Assembly (NCBI GenBank): GCA_944320785.1
Contig: CALUIR010000019.1
Coordinates: 1-51,875, forward strand
Direction: 5' to 3'
Source of the DNA: an uncultured Bacteroidaceae bacterium
GTDB lineage: Bacteria > Bacteroidota > Bacteroidia > Bacteroidales > Bacteroidaceae
Length of the DNA stretch: 51,875 bases
Under the pieces are notes generated by a model. It was not told where the DNA came from. It searched no databases and saw nothing but the letters and a program-made list of their open reading frames with translations. The position numbers were made by a program, and so were the translations under genes. Below are positions 22,361-31,425 of the stretch, piece by piece. Numbering within the stretch: position 1 is the first letter of the stretch; each line of letters begins with the position of its first letter.

Positions 22361-23443
22361 TCAGCCGCCCGCCCCGCCGGCGCCGCCGGACAGGACATGG
22401 GCGGCAATCCAGCGGGCCACCTCGCGGGTGCCGCACGGGCGGCGGCCGGGTTCCTGCAGGTCGGGCGTGCGCACCCCGGCCTCCAGCGACGCCTGCACGG
22501 CGAGGCGCACGGCGCGGGCCTCATCGGCCAGCCCGAAGTGTTCCAGCAGCATGGCCACGGACAGTACCTGGGCCAAGGGGTTGGCGATGTCCTTGCCCGC
22601 CGCCTCCGGCCACGAGCCATGCACGGGCTCGAAGACGGGCGTGCCGTCGCCCACGGAGGCGGAGGGCAGCAGCCCCATCGAGCCGCCCACCACGGAAGCC
22701 TCGTCGGTGAGGATGTCGCCGAAAGTGTTCTCCGTCACCAGCACGTCGAACCAGCGGGGGTCCTGCACGAGGCGCATGGCGGCGTTGTCCACATAGAGGA
22801 AGGTGGCCTCCACCTCCGGGTACTGCGGCGCCATCTCCTGGGCCACGCGCCGCCACAGGCGGGAGGAAGCCAGGACGTTGGCCTTGTCCACCACGGTGAG
22901 GCGGCGGCGGCGGCGCATCGCCGTCCGGAAGGCCACGCGGAGGATGCGCTCCACCTCCGGGCGGGTGTAGCGGTTCGTGTCCCACGCCACGTCCGCCCCC
23001 TCGTGCTTCTCGCCGAAATACATGCCGCCGGTCAGCTCGCGGATGCACACGAAGTCGGCGCCGCGCACCCGCTCCTCCTTCAGGGGCGAGAGGCAGGCCA
23101 GCTGCGGGAACACCTGCACGGGCCGTATGTTGGCGTAGAGGCCGAGGCGGCGGCGCATGGCCAGCAGCCCCTGCTCCGGGCGCACGGGGGCGGCAGGGTC
23201 GAGGTCGTACTTGGGATGGCCCACGGCGGAGAACAGCACGGCGTCCGCCGCGCGGCACACGCCGTAGGTCTCCTCCGGGAAAGGGTCGCCCATGCGGTCG
23301 ATGGCTTCCGCCCCGCAATGGGCATAACGGTAACGGAACGCATGCCCGAAGCGGGCGGCCACAGCCTCCAGCACGCCCACCCCTGCGGCGGATATCTCCG
23401 GCCCGATGCCGTCGCCGGGCAATACAGCAATGTCCAGTCTCAT
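22361..23443 (-). CDS. leuB: 3-isopropylmalate dehydrogenase
   Basis: Oxidises and decarboxylates 3-isopropylmalate to 2-oxoisocaproate with NAD, the third step of leucine synthesis. The 360-residue product has the family start [13 protein letters not shown], the substrate motif with arginines ([11 protein letters not shown]), the tyrosine region [14 protein letters not shown], and the NAD/metal segment [23 protein letters not shown] followed by FEPVHGS. Composition is strikingly GC-rich, producing long antisense open frames. It follows leuD by 3 bp and ends the operon. Confidence 0.96.
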   Translation of the reverse strand: MRLDIAVLPGDGIGPEISAAGVGVLEAVAARFGHAFRYRYAHCGAEAIDRMGDPFPEETYGVCRAADAVLFSAVGHPKYDLDPAAPVRPEQGLLAMRRRLGLYANIRPVQVFPQLACLSPLKEERVRGADFVCIRELTGGMYFGEKHEGADVAWDTNRYTRPEVERILRVAFRTAMRRRRRLTVVDKANVLASSRLWRRVAQEMAPQYPEVEATFLYVDNAAMRLVQDPRWFDVLVTENTFGDILTDEASVVGGSMGLLPSASVGDGTPVFEPVHGSWPEAAGKDIANPLAQVLSVAMLLEHFGLADEARAVRLAVQASLEAGVRTPDLQEPGRRPCGTREVARWIAAHVLSGGAGGAGG

Positions 23444-23446
23444 AGC

Positions 23447-24082
23447 CTATCCATGTTTGAAAGGTTCATCATCCACGTTTCCCCACGGGCAGGGGGATTG
23501 TCGCTCGTAACGCTCTATCACGTCCCGGTCGCGGAGCAAGAGGCCGGTGTCGTCCAGCCCCTCCATCAGGCACCGCTTCTTGTAAGGGCTGATGGGGAAA
23601 TGCTCAGCGCGCCCCGTGAGGAGGTCGGTGACGGTTTGCGCGGGGAGGTTGATTTCCACCCCGGCCTTGGGGTCGGCGTATATGCTGCGGAACAGGCTCG
23701 CCAGGAAATCCTCGCTGACCACGACGGGCAGCACGAAGTTGTTCAGCTCGTTCTGCCGGTGGATGTCGGCGATGCCGCTGCTCACCACGGCGCGGAAGCC
23801 GTAGCCGGCGATGGCCCATGCGGCATGCTCGCGGCTGGAGCCGCAGCCGAAGTTGCGCCCGGCCACCAATACCTGCCCGCCGTATGCCGGGTCGTTCAGC
23901 ACGAAGGAGGGTATCTCCCTGCCCTGTCCGTCGTAGCGCCAGTCGTGGAACAGGTGTTCGCCGAATCCCTCGCGGGCAGTCGTTTTCAGGAAGCGGGCGG
24001 GGATAATCTGGTCGGTGTCGATGTTCTCCAGAGGCAACGGCACGCAGGTGCTTGCCAGTATGTCAAATCGTTCTTTCATCAC
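23447..24082 (-). CDS. leuD: 3-isopropylmalate dehydratase small subunit
   Basis: Small (swivel) subunit of isopropylmalate isomerase, which with LeuC converts 2-isopropylmalate to 3-isopropylmalate. The 211 residues include LPLENIDTDQIIPARFLK near the N terminus and the conserved loop AGRNFGCGSSREHAAWAI (about residues 74-91). MKERFDILAST at 24079 is an equivalent start. It lies 27 bp after leuC and 3 bp before leuB. Confidence 0.96.
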   Translation of the reverse strand: MMKERFDILASTCVPLPLENIDTDQIIPARFLKTTAREGFGEHLFHDWRYDGQGREIPSFVLNDPAYGGQVLVAGRNFGCGSSREHAAWAIAGYGFRAVVSSGIADIHRQNELNNFVLPVVVSEDFLASLFRSIYADPKAGVEINLPAQTVTDLLTGRAEHFPISPYKKRCLMEGLDDTGLLLRDRDVIERYERQSPCPWGNVDDEPFKHG

Positions 24083-24109
24083 TATACCTATTATATATAT
24101 ACGTTCATG

Positions 24110-25519
24110 TCAGGGTTCGAGCAACGGGCGAGGGTCGGCCACCTCTCCGGCCACGGCTGCCGCCGCCGCCACCAGCGGGCTGGCCAGCAGCGTGCGCGCG
24201 CCGGGGCCTTGCCGCCCCTCGAAGTTGCGGTTGCCGGTGGACACGGCATACAGGCCCGGCGGCACCTTGTCGCCGTTCATGGCCAGGCAAGCCGAGCATC
24301 CCGGCTGCCTGAGGGCGAAGCCGGCTTCTTCCAGCACGCGGTCCAAGCCCTCGCGGCGCAGCTGCGCATCCACCTCCCACGAACCGGGCACGAGCCATGC
24401 CACCACGTGCGGAGCCTTGCGCCGCCCCTTCACCACGGAGGCAAAGGCGCGGAAGTCCTCGACGCGGCCGTTGGTGCAGCCGCCTAGGAACACGTAGTCC
24501 ACCCGTTTGCCCAGCATCGGCTCGCCGGGCCGGAAGCCCATGTAGGCCAACGCCCGGCGGAAGGATTCCCTTGACGCTTCCGGCACGTCCTCCAAGCGGG
24601 GGATGCGCTGCGTGACGGCCACGCCCATGCCGGGGTTGGTGCCGTAGGTAATCATCGGCTCCACCTGCGCGGCATCGAAACGCACTTCCTTGCCGAACAC
24701 AGCGCCGTCATCGCTGCGGAGCGTCCGCCAATAGGCCACCGCACGCTCCCACGCCTCGCCCTTGGGGGCATGCTCCCTCCCCCTCAGGTAAGCGAAGGTT
24801 GTCTCGTCGGGCGCCACCATGCCGCCACGTGCGCCCATTTCGATGCTCAGGTTGCACAGGGTGAGCCGCCCCTCCATGGAAAGGGCGCGGACGGCCTCGC
24901 CCGCATATTCCACGAAATGCCCGGTAGCCCCGCCGGTCGTCAGGCGGGCAATCATGTACAGGGCCAAGTCCTTGGCGGTGACACCCCGTCCCAACCGCCC
25001 GTCCACGGTGACACGCATGGTCTTCGGGCGGTTCTGCAAGAGGCATTGCGTGGCCAGCACCATTTCCACCTCGCTCGTCCCGATGCCGAAGGCCAATGCC
25101 CCAAGTGCGCCGTGGGTAGAAGTATGCGAGTCGCCGCACACGATGGCCATGCCGGGGAGGGTCAGCCCCTGTTCGGGACCCGCCACATGGATGATGCCGT
25201 TCTTGGGGTGCATCATCCCGAAACAGGTCAGGCCGAAATCACGGGCATTGCGATCCAGCGCCTCCACCTGCGCCCTCGACACGGGGTCGGCAATGGGGCG
25301 TTCCTGCCCCACAGTGGGGATGTTGTGGTCGGGCATGCAATATATCTTCTCCGGGCGGAAGCACTTTATCCCCCGGCGGCGCAGCCCGTCAAAGGCTTGC
25401 GGGCTGGTCACTTCGTGGCAGTAAAGGCGGTCGATGTAGAGTTGCGCCGGACCGCCCTCCAGCGTGCGGACCACATGCGCATCCCATATCTTGTCGAACA
25501 ACGTAGGCATAGGCTTCAC
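24110..25519 (-). CDS. leuC: 3-isopropylmalate dehydratase large subunit
   Basis: Iron-sulfur subunit of isopropylmalate isomerase, aconitase family, 469 residues. It has the early motif [12 protein letters not shown], the substrate loop [19 protein letters not shown], and cysteines for the 4Fe-4S cluster in FLGGCTNGR and [12 protein letters not shown]. It overlaps leuA by 4 bp if MKPMPTLF is the start; MPTLFDK at 25510 is possible. The GC-rich composition starts in this gene and continues downstream. Confidence 0.96.
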   Translation of the reverse strand: MKPMPTLFDKIWDAHVVRTLEGGPAQLYIDRLYCHEVTSPQAFDGLRRRGIKCFRPEKIYCMPDHNIPTVGQERPIADPVSRAQVEALDRNARDFGLTCFGMMHPKNGIIHVAGPEQGLTLPGMAIVCGDSHTSTHGALGALAFGIGTSEVEMVLATQCLLQNRPKTMRVTVDGRLGRGVTAKDLALYMIARLTTGGATGHFVEYAGEAVRALSMEGRLTLCNLSIEMGARGGMVAPDETTFAYLRGREHAPKGEAWERAVAYWRTLRSDDGAVFGKEVRFDAAQVEPMITYGTNPGMGVAVTQRIPRLEDVPEASRESFRRALAYMGFRPGEPMLGKRVDYVFLGGCTNGRVEDFRAFASVVKGRRKAPHVVAWLVPGSWEVDAQLRREGLDRVLEEAGFALRQPGCSACLAMNGDKVPPGLYAVSTGNRNFEGRQGPGARTLLASPLVAAAAAVAGEVADPRPLLEP

Positions 25520-27012
25520 ATTTTAAACTTGTTGATGCAATCGATGTAGGCCTCCACCGAGGCGGCGATGATGTCGGTGTTTGCCCCGAAACCGTAATAA
25601 ATATGGTTGTCGTACTCCACCTGCATGTGGACCTTGCCCACGTCGTCGCTGCCTTTGTTGAGGGCCTGGATGGTAAATTCCTTCAGGGTCATGTGGCGGT
25701 TGACGATTTTCTTCAGCGCCTTGATGGCCGCATCCACCGGGCCATTGCCGGTGGCAGCCGCCTCAAACTTCTCGCCTGCCACGCTCAACCCCAAGCTGGC
25801 CACGGAACGCACGCCCACGCCGCTCGTCACCTGCAAGTAATCCAAGCGGATGCGGTGGTTGTAGCTGCGGTCGGCTCCGGCAAGCACAAGGATGTCGTCA
25901 TCGGTTATCTCCTTCTTCTTGTCGGCCAGGCGCAGGAAGCCCTCATAAAGCTTGTCCAGCATGGAATCCTTCAGTTGGATGCCCAATGCCGCAAGGCGGT
26001 TGCGCAAGGCGGCTCGCCCGCTGCGTGCCGTGAGGATAATCTCGCTGTCGTCAATGCCGACCTCATGCGGGTCGATAATCTCATAGGTCTGCACGTTCTT
26101 CAGCACCCCGTCCTGATGGATGCCGGAAGAATGGGCGAATGCATTCCGCCCGACCACCGCCTTGTTGGGCTGCACCGGCATGTTCATCAGATTAGACACC
26201 AAGCGGCTCGCCGCACTGATTTTTCGGGTGTTGACGTTGGTTGATATGCCTAAGCCGGGGTGGCTTTTGAATATCATCGCCACTTCCTCTAACGCCGTGT
26301 TGCCTGCCCGCTCGCCAATGCCGTTCACCGTCACTTCCACTTGCCTGGCACCGTTCAGCACGCCGGCCACCGTGTTGGCCGTCGCCATGCCCAAGTCGTT
26401 GTGGCAATGAGTGGAAAGGATAACTTTGCCGATGCCGTCCACATGTTCCATCAGGTAGCGTATCTTGGCGCCATACTCCGAAGGAAGGCAATAACCCGTC
26501 GTGTCCGGGATATTGACCACCGTGGCGCCCGCCTTTATCACGGCCTCCACCACACGGGCAAGGTATTCGTTATCCGTGCGCCCGGCATCTTCCGCGTAAA
26601 ACTCCACATCCTCCACGAAACGCCTGGCGTGCTTCACCGCCGCCACCGCCCGCTCGATAATCTCGTCACGGTTGGAATTAAACTTATATCTGATATGTAC
26701 ATCCGAAGTGCCAATGCCCGTATGTATCCGCTTGCGCTTGGCATGCCTCAACGCCTCCGCCGCTACCTCGATGTCTTTCTCCACCGCCCGCGTCAACGCA
26801 CAGACCACCGGCCATGTCACGGCTTTCGAAATTTCCACGACCGAATTGAAATCACCGGGGCTGGAGACCGGGAAGCCCGCCTCTATCACATCAACGCCCA
26901 ATGCTTCCAATGCCTTGGCCACCTGAATCTTCTCGACCGTGTTCAACTGGCATCCCGGCACCTGCTCACCGTCGCGAAGGGTGGTGTCAAATACAAACAA
27001 CCGATTTTCCAT
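25516..27012 (-). CDS. leuA: 2-isopropylmalate synthase
   Basis: Condenses acetyl-CoA and 2-oxoisovalerate, the first committed and normally leucine-inhibited step. From [20 protein letters not shown] the 498 residues cover the TIM-barrel catalytic domain, with metal-binding [16 protein letters not shown] (near residue 200), and the C-terminal LeuA allosteric domain (from about 370, with [20 protein letters not shown]). The upstream frame to 27045 adds only a basic stretch. It is less GC-rich than the leuCDB genes it leads. A long leader precedes it. Confidence 0.95.
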   Translation of the reverse strand: MENRLFVFDTTLRDGEQVPGCQLNTVEKIQVAKALEALGVDVIEAGFPVSSPGDFNSVVEISKAVTWPVVCALTRAVEKDIEVAAEALRHAKRKRIHTGIGTSDVHIRYKFNSNRDEIIERAVAAVKHARRFVEDVEFYAEDAGRTDNEYLARVVEAVIKAGATVVNIPDTTGYCLPSEYGAKIRYLMEHVDGIGKVILSTHCHNDLGMATANTVAGVLNGARQVEVTVNGIGERAGNTALEEVAMIFKSHPGLGISTNVNTRKISAASRLVSNLMNMPVQPNKAVVGRNAFAHSSGIHQDGVLKNVQTYEIIDPHEVGIDDSEIILTARSGRAALRNRLAALGIQLKDSMLDKLYEGFLRLADKKKEITDDDILVLAGADRSYNHRIRLDYLQVTSGVGVRSVASLGLSVAGEKFEAAATGNGPVDAAIKALKKIVNRHMTLKEFTIQALNKGSDDVGKVHMQVEYDNHIYYGFGANTDIIAASVEAYIDCINKFKM

Positions 27013-27151
27013 CCTATTGCTTCCTTTCTTTTTATTAAACCTCACGGACCCGGCGCAAACGCAAGGAAAGCTGCCCGGCAGGGAAACCCGGCTTTCCCGC
27101 CACGCCGGAACACTTCTTTCCCTTGCGCCAAACCCGCATCAAACATTAGCA

Positions 27152-27189
27152 GAAGCGCCTTCCCCACCCGAAAGTGAGAAAGGCGCTTC
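27152..27189 (-). promoter_or_regulatory. Hairpin in the leu operon leader
   Basis: Perfect 10-bp stem GAAGCGCCTT/AAGGCGCTTC (27189-27180 with 27161-27152) with an 18-nt loop, in the untranslated leader between the short leader ORF and leuA. No run of T follows on the minus strand, so it is not a classical terminator. A second, interrupted pairing (GGCGCAA/TTGCGCC) lies further downstream at about 27052-27128. It may be an attenuator or pause structure. Confidence 0.5.
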
Positions 27190-27219
27190 CAACAAATCCT
27201 TCTTCGCCACCATGCGCCG

Positions 27220-27306
27220 CTACTCACTTCCCGCCCTGCTGCAAGGCAGGGGAATGCAACGGTTGCACAGCAAAATATCTATAGATATGCAGTTCATTTC
27301 TTCCAT
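27220..27306 (-). CDS. Putative leu operon leader peptide (28 residues)
   Basis: The first ORF of the predicted leu transcript, starting about 10 nt after the expected transcription start. It encodes MEEMNCISIDILLCNRC followed by IPLPC and ends SRAGSE; an internal ATG at 27297 gives MNCISIDILLC directly. It has three Leu codons (TTG CTG, then CTG) and four Cys codons in a short span, a modest but real enrichment for a leucine operon. The stop codon lies about 30 nt before the 10-bp hairpin. This arrangement fits translation-coupled control, but there is no poly-U terminator, so the mechanism is open. Confidence 0.5.
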   Translation of the reverse strand: MEEMNCISIDILLCNRCIPLPCSRAGSE

Positions 27307-27323
27307 CCTTTAAAGATAGGGAA

Positions 27324-27354
27324 CAAAGGTAAGCCATTTTACGAAATCCGCAAA
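27324..27354 (-). promoter_or_regulatory. Promoter of the leu operon
   Basis: On the minus strand TTTG (27354-27351), 19-bp spacer, TACCTTTG (27331-27324): an essentially perfect Bacteroidetes promoter. It is about 310 bp upstream of leuA, so the transcript has a long leader. Confidence 0.78.
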
Positions 27355-27416
27355 TAAAATGGCATATTTTTAACCATTATACTTCCATTTTATCATTCAC
27401 GCACATCTTTCCGAAT

Positions 27417-29237
27417 TCACTCCGCCTCATCTACCACGATGCCCATCCGAGCCATCAGGAAACAAGCGTTCATGTTTTGCGCAACCCCCTCCTTGAGCCG
27501 GTAAGAAAACGCCAAAGTATCGCCCATGATGTCGGCCTCGAAACGGAAGTTCCGGATATGGTCGGGGTAATGCCCTGCCAACGCCCCCAGCATCAGGTCG
27601 TGGGTGGCAATGACTCCCGTGGCCTGCAAGCCCATGAACTGGCGAATCAACGCCAACGAGCCTTTCTGCTTGTCCACGGAATTGGTGCCTTTCAATATCT
27701 CGTCCAAGATGATGAACAGTTCCTCGCCGGCCTTCAGCTTGTCGATGATGAGCTTCAGCCGCTTCAGTTCGGCAAAGAAGTACGACTCATTGTCGGCCAA
27801 TGAATCAGACGTGCGCAGGCTAGTGACCAGATGGGCAGGATACACCTTCATCCACTCCGCGCACACCGGCGCGCCGATGCAAGCCAGCAGGTAATTCACG
27901 CCAATGGTGCGCAGGTACGTGCTTTTGCCTGCCATGTTCGCCCCCGTGATGATGAGGAAGAAAGGCTTTGAGGGGACATCCACGCCGTTGCGCACGCATC
28001 TGCTGCGGTCCATCAGCGGGTGGCCCATGCGGGAAGCTTCCAGCACAAAAGCCCCGGAAGCAATTTCCGGCCAAGCATAATCCGGATTGTTATACGCAAA
28101 GGCAGCCAAGGAACACAAGGCGTCCACTTGGCCCACCGCATCCAACCAACCTGGCAACATGGACGCATAGCGGCTGCGCCAACGTTCGATTTGCATCACC
28201 TTGCGGAGTTCCCAAAACAACAGGCCGTTCAACACCGTCGATGCCAACAGGTTATTGCGCTGGTTCAGCCCGTCCAACAGCGACGACAACCGGCGGACGG
28301 CCTCCGGCGCCGCCTGCAAACGCCGTGCGGCCTCCTTCATCAAGGCCGACTGCCACCGCCCCGCCTCCACCAGCTTCATCAAGCGGACGTAAACGGAAAG
28401 CACGGCCAGACGCTTGTCATACGAAGACTGGATGACCGTAATCCGTTTCTGCAACAACAAGCTGGCAAAGACAAAAAAGGCGAACGACATTCCTAACCCG
28501 CTGAATGAAAGCACGCCCGCGACGCCAAGCGCCAAGAAAAGAAGGTTCACCGCAGGGACGGCCGCCACCAACATGCGGAAGAACAGCTTACTGCTGAAAT
28601 AATTCTCGCCTTTCAACCATTCCATCACCTCCTTGCCGTCTGACGGCTGCCCTTTGTAAAGCAGGCCGTTGACCCGGAACAAGCGGCGGAAACGCCACTG
28701 CCCCGCCAACTCGCGGACGGCTTCCTGCCGTTCCTCAATCTCCTCCTTGCGGTCCAGATGGCGCATCATCCAAGCGGCCAAGCGCTCCCGACCGAAAAAC
28801 GTGCAGGTGCGGTTCACGCATTGGAACAGCGAACGCCCGCCGAACACATCCAAATCAAACGTGTACAGATGCGATGGGTCTGCATAGTCCTCCCCGCCGT
28901 CAAAGCAGGAATAATCTCCCTTCAAGGCAGAAAGTTCCTGCCGGCACGCTTCCTGTTCCGCTTCCAGGAAATCCCTCCGGCGGAACAAACGGTCATGCCG
29001 CACCACCAACACCAGAAAGGCCGCCAGTAGGGTCACCAAAACAGCCACGACAACCCATGCGCCCTGCCCCGACAACCACCATGCGCTGGCCACGCCCGCC
29101 ACAAACAACAGCAGCTTCAACGTGCCGACACGGTAAATCCGCCGCCGCACCTGCCGCAACTCCCCCTCATCAGCGGCTACCGCATCCTCATACACCCGAG
29201 CCACCGCCTGCAAACGTTCGTCCATGCCCACAGCCAT
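27417..29237 (-). CDS. MutS-family ATPase with N-terminal membrane segments
   Basis: A 606-residue MutS-related protein. Two hydrophobic helices near the N terminus (about residues 31-76, LKLLLFVAGVASAWWL and VVVAVLVTLLAAFLVLVV) and another pair near 215-255 suggest membrane association. The mismatch-recognition domain of MutS is absent. The C-terminal ATPase domain is intact: Walker A ITGANMAGKSTYLRT (near 437), Walker B LFIILDEILKGTNS, and ATHDLMLG. Cellular function of this Bacteroidetes subgroup is not established; the membrane anchoring argues against classical mismatch repair. It starts 17 bp after metY. Confidence 0.88.
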   Translation of the reverse strand: MAVGMDERLQAVARVYEDAVAADEGELRQVRRRIYRVGTLKLLLFVAGVASAWWLSGQGAWVVVAVLVTLLAAFLVLVVRHDRLFRRRDFLEAEQEACRQELSALKGDYSCFDGGEDYADPSHLYTFDLDVFGGRSLFQCVNRTCTFFGRERLAAWMMRHLDRKEEIEERQEAVRELAGQWRFRRLFRVNGLLYKGQPSDGKEVMEWLKGENYFSSKLFFRMLVAAVPAVNLLFLALGVAGVLSFSGLGMSFAFFVFASLLLQKRITVIQSSYDKRLAVLSVYVRLMKLVEAGRWQSALMKEAARRLQAAPEAVRRLSSLLDGLNQRNNLLASTVLNGLLFWELRKVMQIERWRSRYASMLPGWLDAVGQVDALCSLAAFAYNNPDYAWPEIASGAFVLEASRMGHPLMDRSRCVRNGVDVPSKPFFLIITGANMAGKSTYLRTIGVNYLLACIGAPVCAEWMKVYPAHLVTSLRTSDSLADNESYFFAELKRLKLIIDKLKAGEELFIILDEILKGTNSVDKQKGSLALIRQFMGLQATGVIATHDLMLGALAGHYPDHIRNFRFEADIMGDTLAFSYRLKEGVAQNMNACFLMARMGIVVDEAE

Positions 29238-29254
29238 TCCTCCGTCATTGCCGG

Positions 29255-30538
29255 CTATTCTCCCAACGCTTGCCGGATGTCGGCAATAATGTCGTCCACA
29301 TCTTCGATGCCCACCGAAAGGCGGATGAGGTCGGGCGCCACGCCTGCCTCCCGCAGTTGTTCATCAGAAAGCTGGCGGTGCGTGTGGCTCGCCGGGTGCA
29401 ACACACAGGTGCGGGCATCGGCCACATGGGTGACGATGCAAATCATCTTCAGGCTGTCCATGAAACGGACAGCTTCCTCCCGGCTCCCTTTCAGGCCGAA
29501 CGCGATGACGCCACACGTGCCGCCCGGCATGTATTTCTGTGCCAAGCGATGGTACTTGTTGCCCGGCAGGCCCGGATAATGGACCCATGCCACCTTGCTG
29601 TTCGCATCGAGCCACTCCGCCACAGCCTGCGCGTTGCGGCAATGCTGCGGCATGCGCAGGTGGAGCGTCTCCAGGCCCAGGTTCAGCAGAAAAGCATTCT
29701 GGGGCGACTGCACGGCGCCCAAGTCGCGCATCAACTGCGCCGTGATTTTCTCTATATAGGCCATTTGGCCGAATTTCTCCGCGTAGGTCAGCCCATGGTA
29801 AGATTCATCCGGGCGGATCAAGCCGGGGAACTTGCCGGCATGCGCCATCCAATCGAAGCGCCCGCTGTCAACCACCGCGCCGCCCACGCATACGGCATGC
29901 CCGTCCATGTATTTCGTAGTAGAGTGCGTCACGATGTCCGCGCCCCAGTCAAATGGATGGCAGTTGACCGGCGTCGCAAACGTGTTGTCCACCACCAAGG
30001 GGACTCCGTGACGGTGCGCCACCCGCGCAAACTTCTCAATATCCAGCACACACATCCCCGGGTTGGAAAGCGTCTCGCCAAACAATGCTTTCGTCTCCGG
30101 CCGGAAAGCCTTATCCAGTTCTTCCTCATCCGCATCCGCATCCACAAACGTCACATCGATGCCCAGCTTCTTGAAGGTCACGCCGAACAGGTTGAACGTG
30201 CCGCCGTAAATGGTGGACGAGCAAACGATATGGCCGCCCGCCTCGCAAATGTTGAACAAAGCGTAGAAATTGGCCGCCTGCCCCGAAGAAGTCAGCACAG
30301 CGGCCACGCCGCCTTCCAGCGCGGCTATCTTTGCCGCCACCGCCTCGTTCGTGGGATTCTGGAGGCGGGTATAGAAATATCCCGTTTCCTCCAAGTCAAA
30401 CAAGCGGGCCATCTGCTCGCTGCTGTCGTATTTGAACGTGGTGCTTTGGAAAACCGGCAGCACTCTCGGCTCCCCGTTCTTCGGCTGCCACCCGCCCTGC
30501 ACACAGATGGTCCCTCTCTTCATCTCCCTTTTCTCCAT
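29255..30538 (-). CDS. metY: O-acetylhomoserine sulfhydrylase (MetY type)
   Basis: A PLP-dependent enzyme of the Cys/Met metabolism family that makes homocysteine from O-acetylhomoserine and sulfide. The 427 residues include FQSTTFKYDSSEQMARLFDL, the PLP-ring contact STIYGGTFNLFG, and the Schiff-base lysine in VTHSTTKYMDGHAV (near residue 206). The length and the inserted region after the lysine favour MetY over cystathionine synthase. MKRGTICVQGG at 30523 is an alternative start. A TACCTTTG -7 element lies 34 bp upstream, in the intergenic region shared with the thioesterase gene. Confidence 0.92.
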   Translation of the reverse strand: MEKREMKRGTICVQGGWQPKNGEPRVLPVFQSTTFKYDSSEQMARLFDLEETGYFYTRLQNPTNEAVAAKIAALEGGVAAVLTSSGQAANFYALFNICEAGGHIVCSSTIYGGTFNLFGVTFKKLGIDVTFVDADADEEELDKAFRPETKALFGETLSNPGMCVLDIEKFARVAHRHGVPLVVDNTFATPVNCHPFDWGADIVTHSTTKYMDGHAVCVGGAVVDSGRFDWMAHAGKFPGLIRPDESYHGLTYAEKFGQMAYIEKITAQLMRDLGAVQSPQNAFLLNLGLETLHLRMPQHCRNAQAVAEWLDANSKVAWVHYPGLPGNKYHRLAQKYMPGGTCGVIAFGLKGSREEAVRFMDSLKMICIVTHVADARTCVLHPASHTHRQLSDEQLREAGVAPDLIRLSVGIEDVDDIIADIRQALGE

Positions 30539-30571
30539 AAACTTAGACTCCTGTTATTGTTAATATGGCCG

Positions 30572-30579
30572 CAAAGGTA
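30572..30579 (-). promoter_or_regulatory. Promoter -7 element of metY
   Basis: TACCTTTG on the minus strand, 34 bp before the metY start. No clear -33 partner. It is divergent from the thioesterase promoter about 45 bp away. Confidence 0.45.
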
Positions 30580-30622
30580 AAGAAATCTCATCCAAGAATG
30601 CAGCAAATCAGATATAAAAGCA

Positions 30623-30630
30623 TACATTTG
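30623..30630 (+). promoter_or_regulatory. Promoter -7 element of the thioesterase gene
   Basis: TACATTTG on the plus strand, 17 bp before the ATG at 30647. This would give a very short 5' leader. Confidence 0.4.
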
Positions 30631-30646
30631 CCAAAAATTATAAAAA

Positions 30647-31087
30647 ATGGAAGACAACATCACATTCAAGCACACCATGCCTGCCCAGCTGCGCTTCAGC
30701 GACGTGGACCGGCTGGGACATGTCAACAATTCCGTTTATTTCTCCCTGTATGACCTGGCCAAGACCACGTACCTGCATGACGTGATGGCGGGCAACATCG
30801 ACTGGGACAACGGGAGCGTCGTCATTGCCAACATACAGGCCAATTTCCTCGCCCCTGTGTTTTTCGGCGAACCCATCGCCATCCAAACAGCCACCACGCG
30901 GATTGGCCACAAAAGCTTCACCTTGATGCAGCGCGCCGTCAACATGGACAGCGGCGAAGTGAAATGCACTTGCCAAACCGTCATGGTGGGCTACGACGTG
31001 AAAGCCAAGCAGTCGCAACTGATTCCTGAGGAATACAAACGCGCCATCTGCGCTTTTGAAGGGCGTGACGACTTGGTGAAGGAATGA
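30647..31087 (+). CDS. Acyl-CoA thioesterase, hotdog fold (YbgC/FadM type)
   Basis: A 146-residue single hotdog domain. The 4HBT-type signature is clear: LRFSDVDRLGHVNNSVYFSLYD (residues 11-32, with the catalytic Asp and GHVNN), followed by the long helix region and beta strands AIQTATTRIGHKSFTLMQ. Such enzymes hydrolyse acyl-CoA thioesters; the acyl specificity cannot be read from sequence. It is the only plus-strand gene between the start of the transposon's zinc-ribbon gene and the end of the window, divergent from metY. Confidence 0.9.
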   Translation: MEDNITFKHTMPAQLRFSDVDRLGHVNNSVYFSLYDLAKTTYLHDVMAGNIDWDNGSVVIANIQANFLAPVFFGEPIAIQTATTRIGHKSFTLMQRAVNMDSGEVKCTCQTVMVGYDVKAKQSQLIPEEYKRAICAFEGRDDLVKE

Positions 31088-31425
31088 ACCTGTCCCAATA
31101 AAACCGTGAATTTTACAGGTAAAATGCGTACACTTTTCAGGTAAAATTCATGATTCTACCCTGTAAGATTCCCGCTGCCAAGCGAACTCCACGGAAAAGC
31201 ACATAGAAGTTTTGCAAAAAGTTCTTAGAACATTTCGGAAAAGTTCTAAGAACTTTTCCGAAATCATCCCAATGATTTTGCGGGCCACCCAAAGGGTGCG
31301 AAAAGACCTTGGAAGGTTTTGGCCCAAACGTTCCAAGGTCTTGCCTCATTCATCAGAAGGATTTTCCAAAAGCATCGGGAAGGCAGCGCCTCCGTTGCAT
31401 CGGCACGGCGCGTCCTGCACCGCCG
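31088..31425. repeat. Gene-free block of nested inverted repeats
   Basis: Between the convergent thioesterase and pdxT genes. (a) TGAATTTTAC 31107-31116 with GTAAAATTCA 31141-31150, enclosing TTTTAC/GTAAAA. (b) AAAAGTTCTTAGAAC 31217-31231 pairs perfectly with 31243-31257, while ATTTCGGAAAAGTTC 31232-31246 pairs perfectly with 31250-31264 (3-nt loop). These two share bases and exclude each other. (c) AAGACCTTGGAA 31293-31304 pairs with TTCCAAGGTCTT 31321-31332 with further pairing inside. The short frames here give low-complexity peptides and are not supported as genes. The stems probably include transcription ends for both neighbours. Confidence 0.72.

Noticed and set aside
22337-24487. 716-codon plus-strand open frame opposite leuB, leuD and leuC
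   Set aside because: It runs antisense across three intact enzyme genes; its length follows from their extreme GC content and the sequence is low-complexity His/Gly/Ala-rich.
27042-27227. 61-codon minus-strand ORF in the leu leader
   Set aside because: It starts downstream of the mini-ORF, crosses the leader stems and has no conserved features.
28874-30580. 568-codon plus-strand frame opposite mutS-like and metY
   Set aside because: Antisense shadow of two well-supported genes, rich in Arg/His/Gln with no domain.
31137-31349. Small minus-strand ORF in the inverted-repeat block
   Set aside because: Peptide consists of translated hairpin arms (low-complexity FGKVLRTF-like); both strands and several frames are open.
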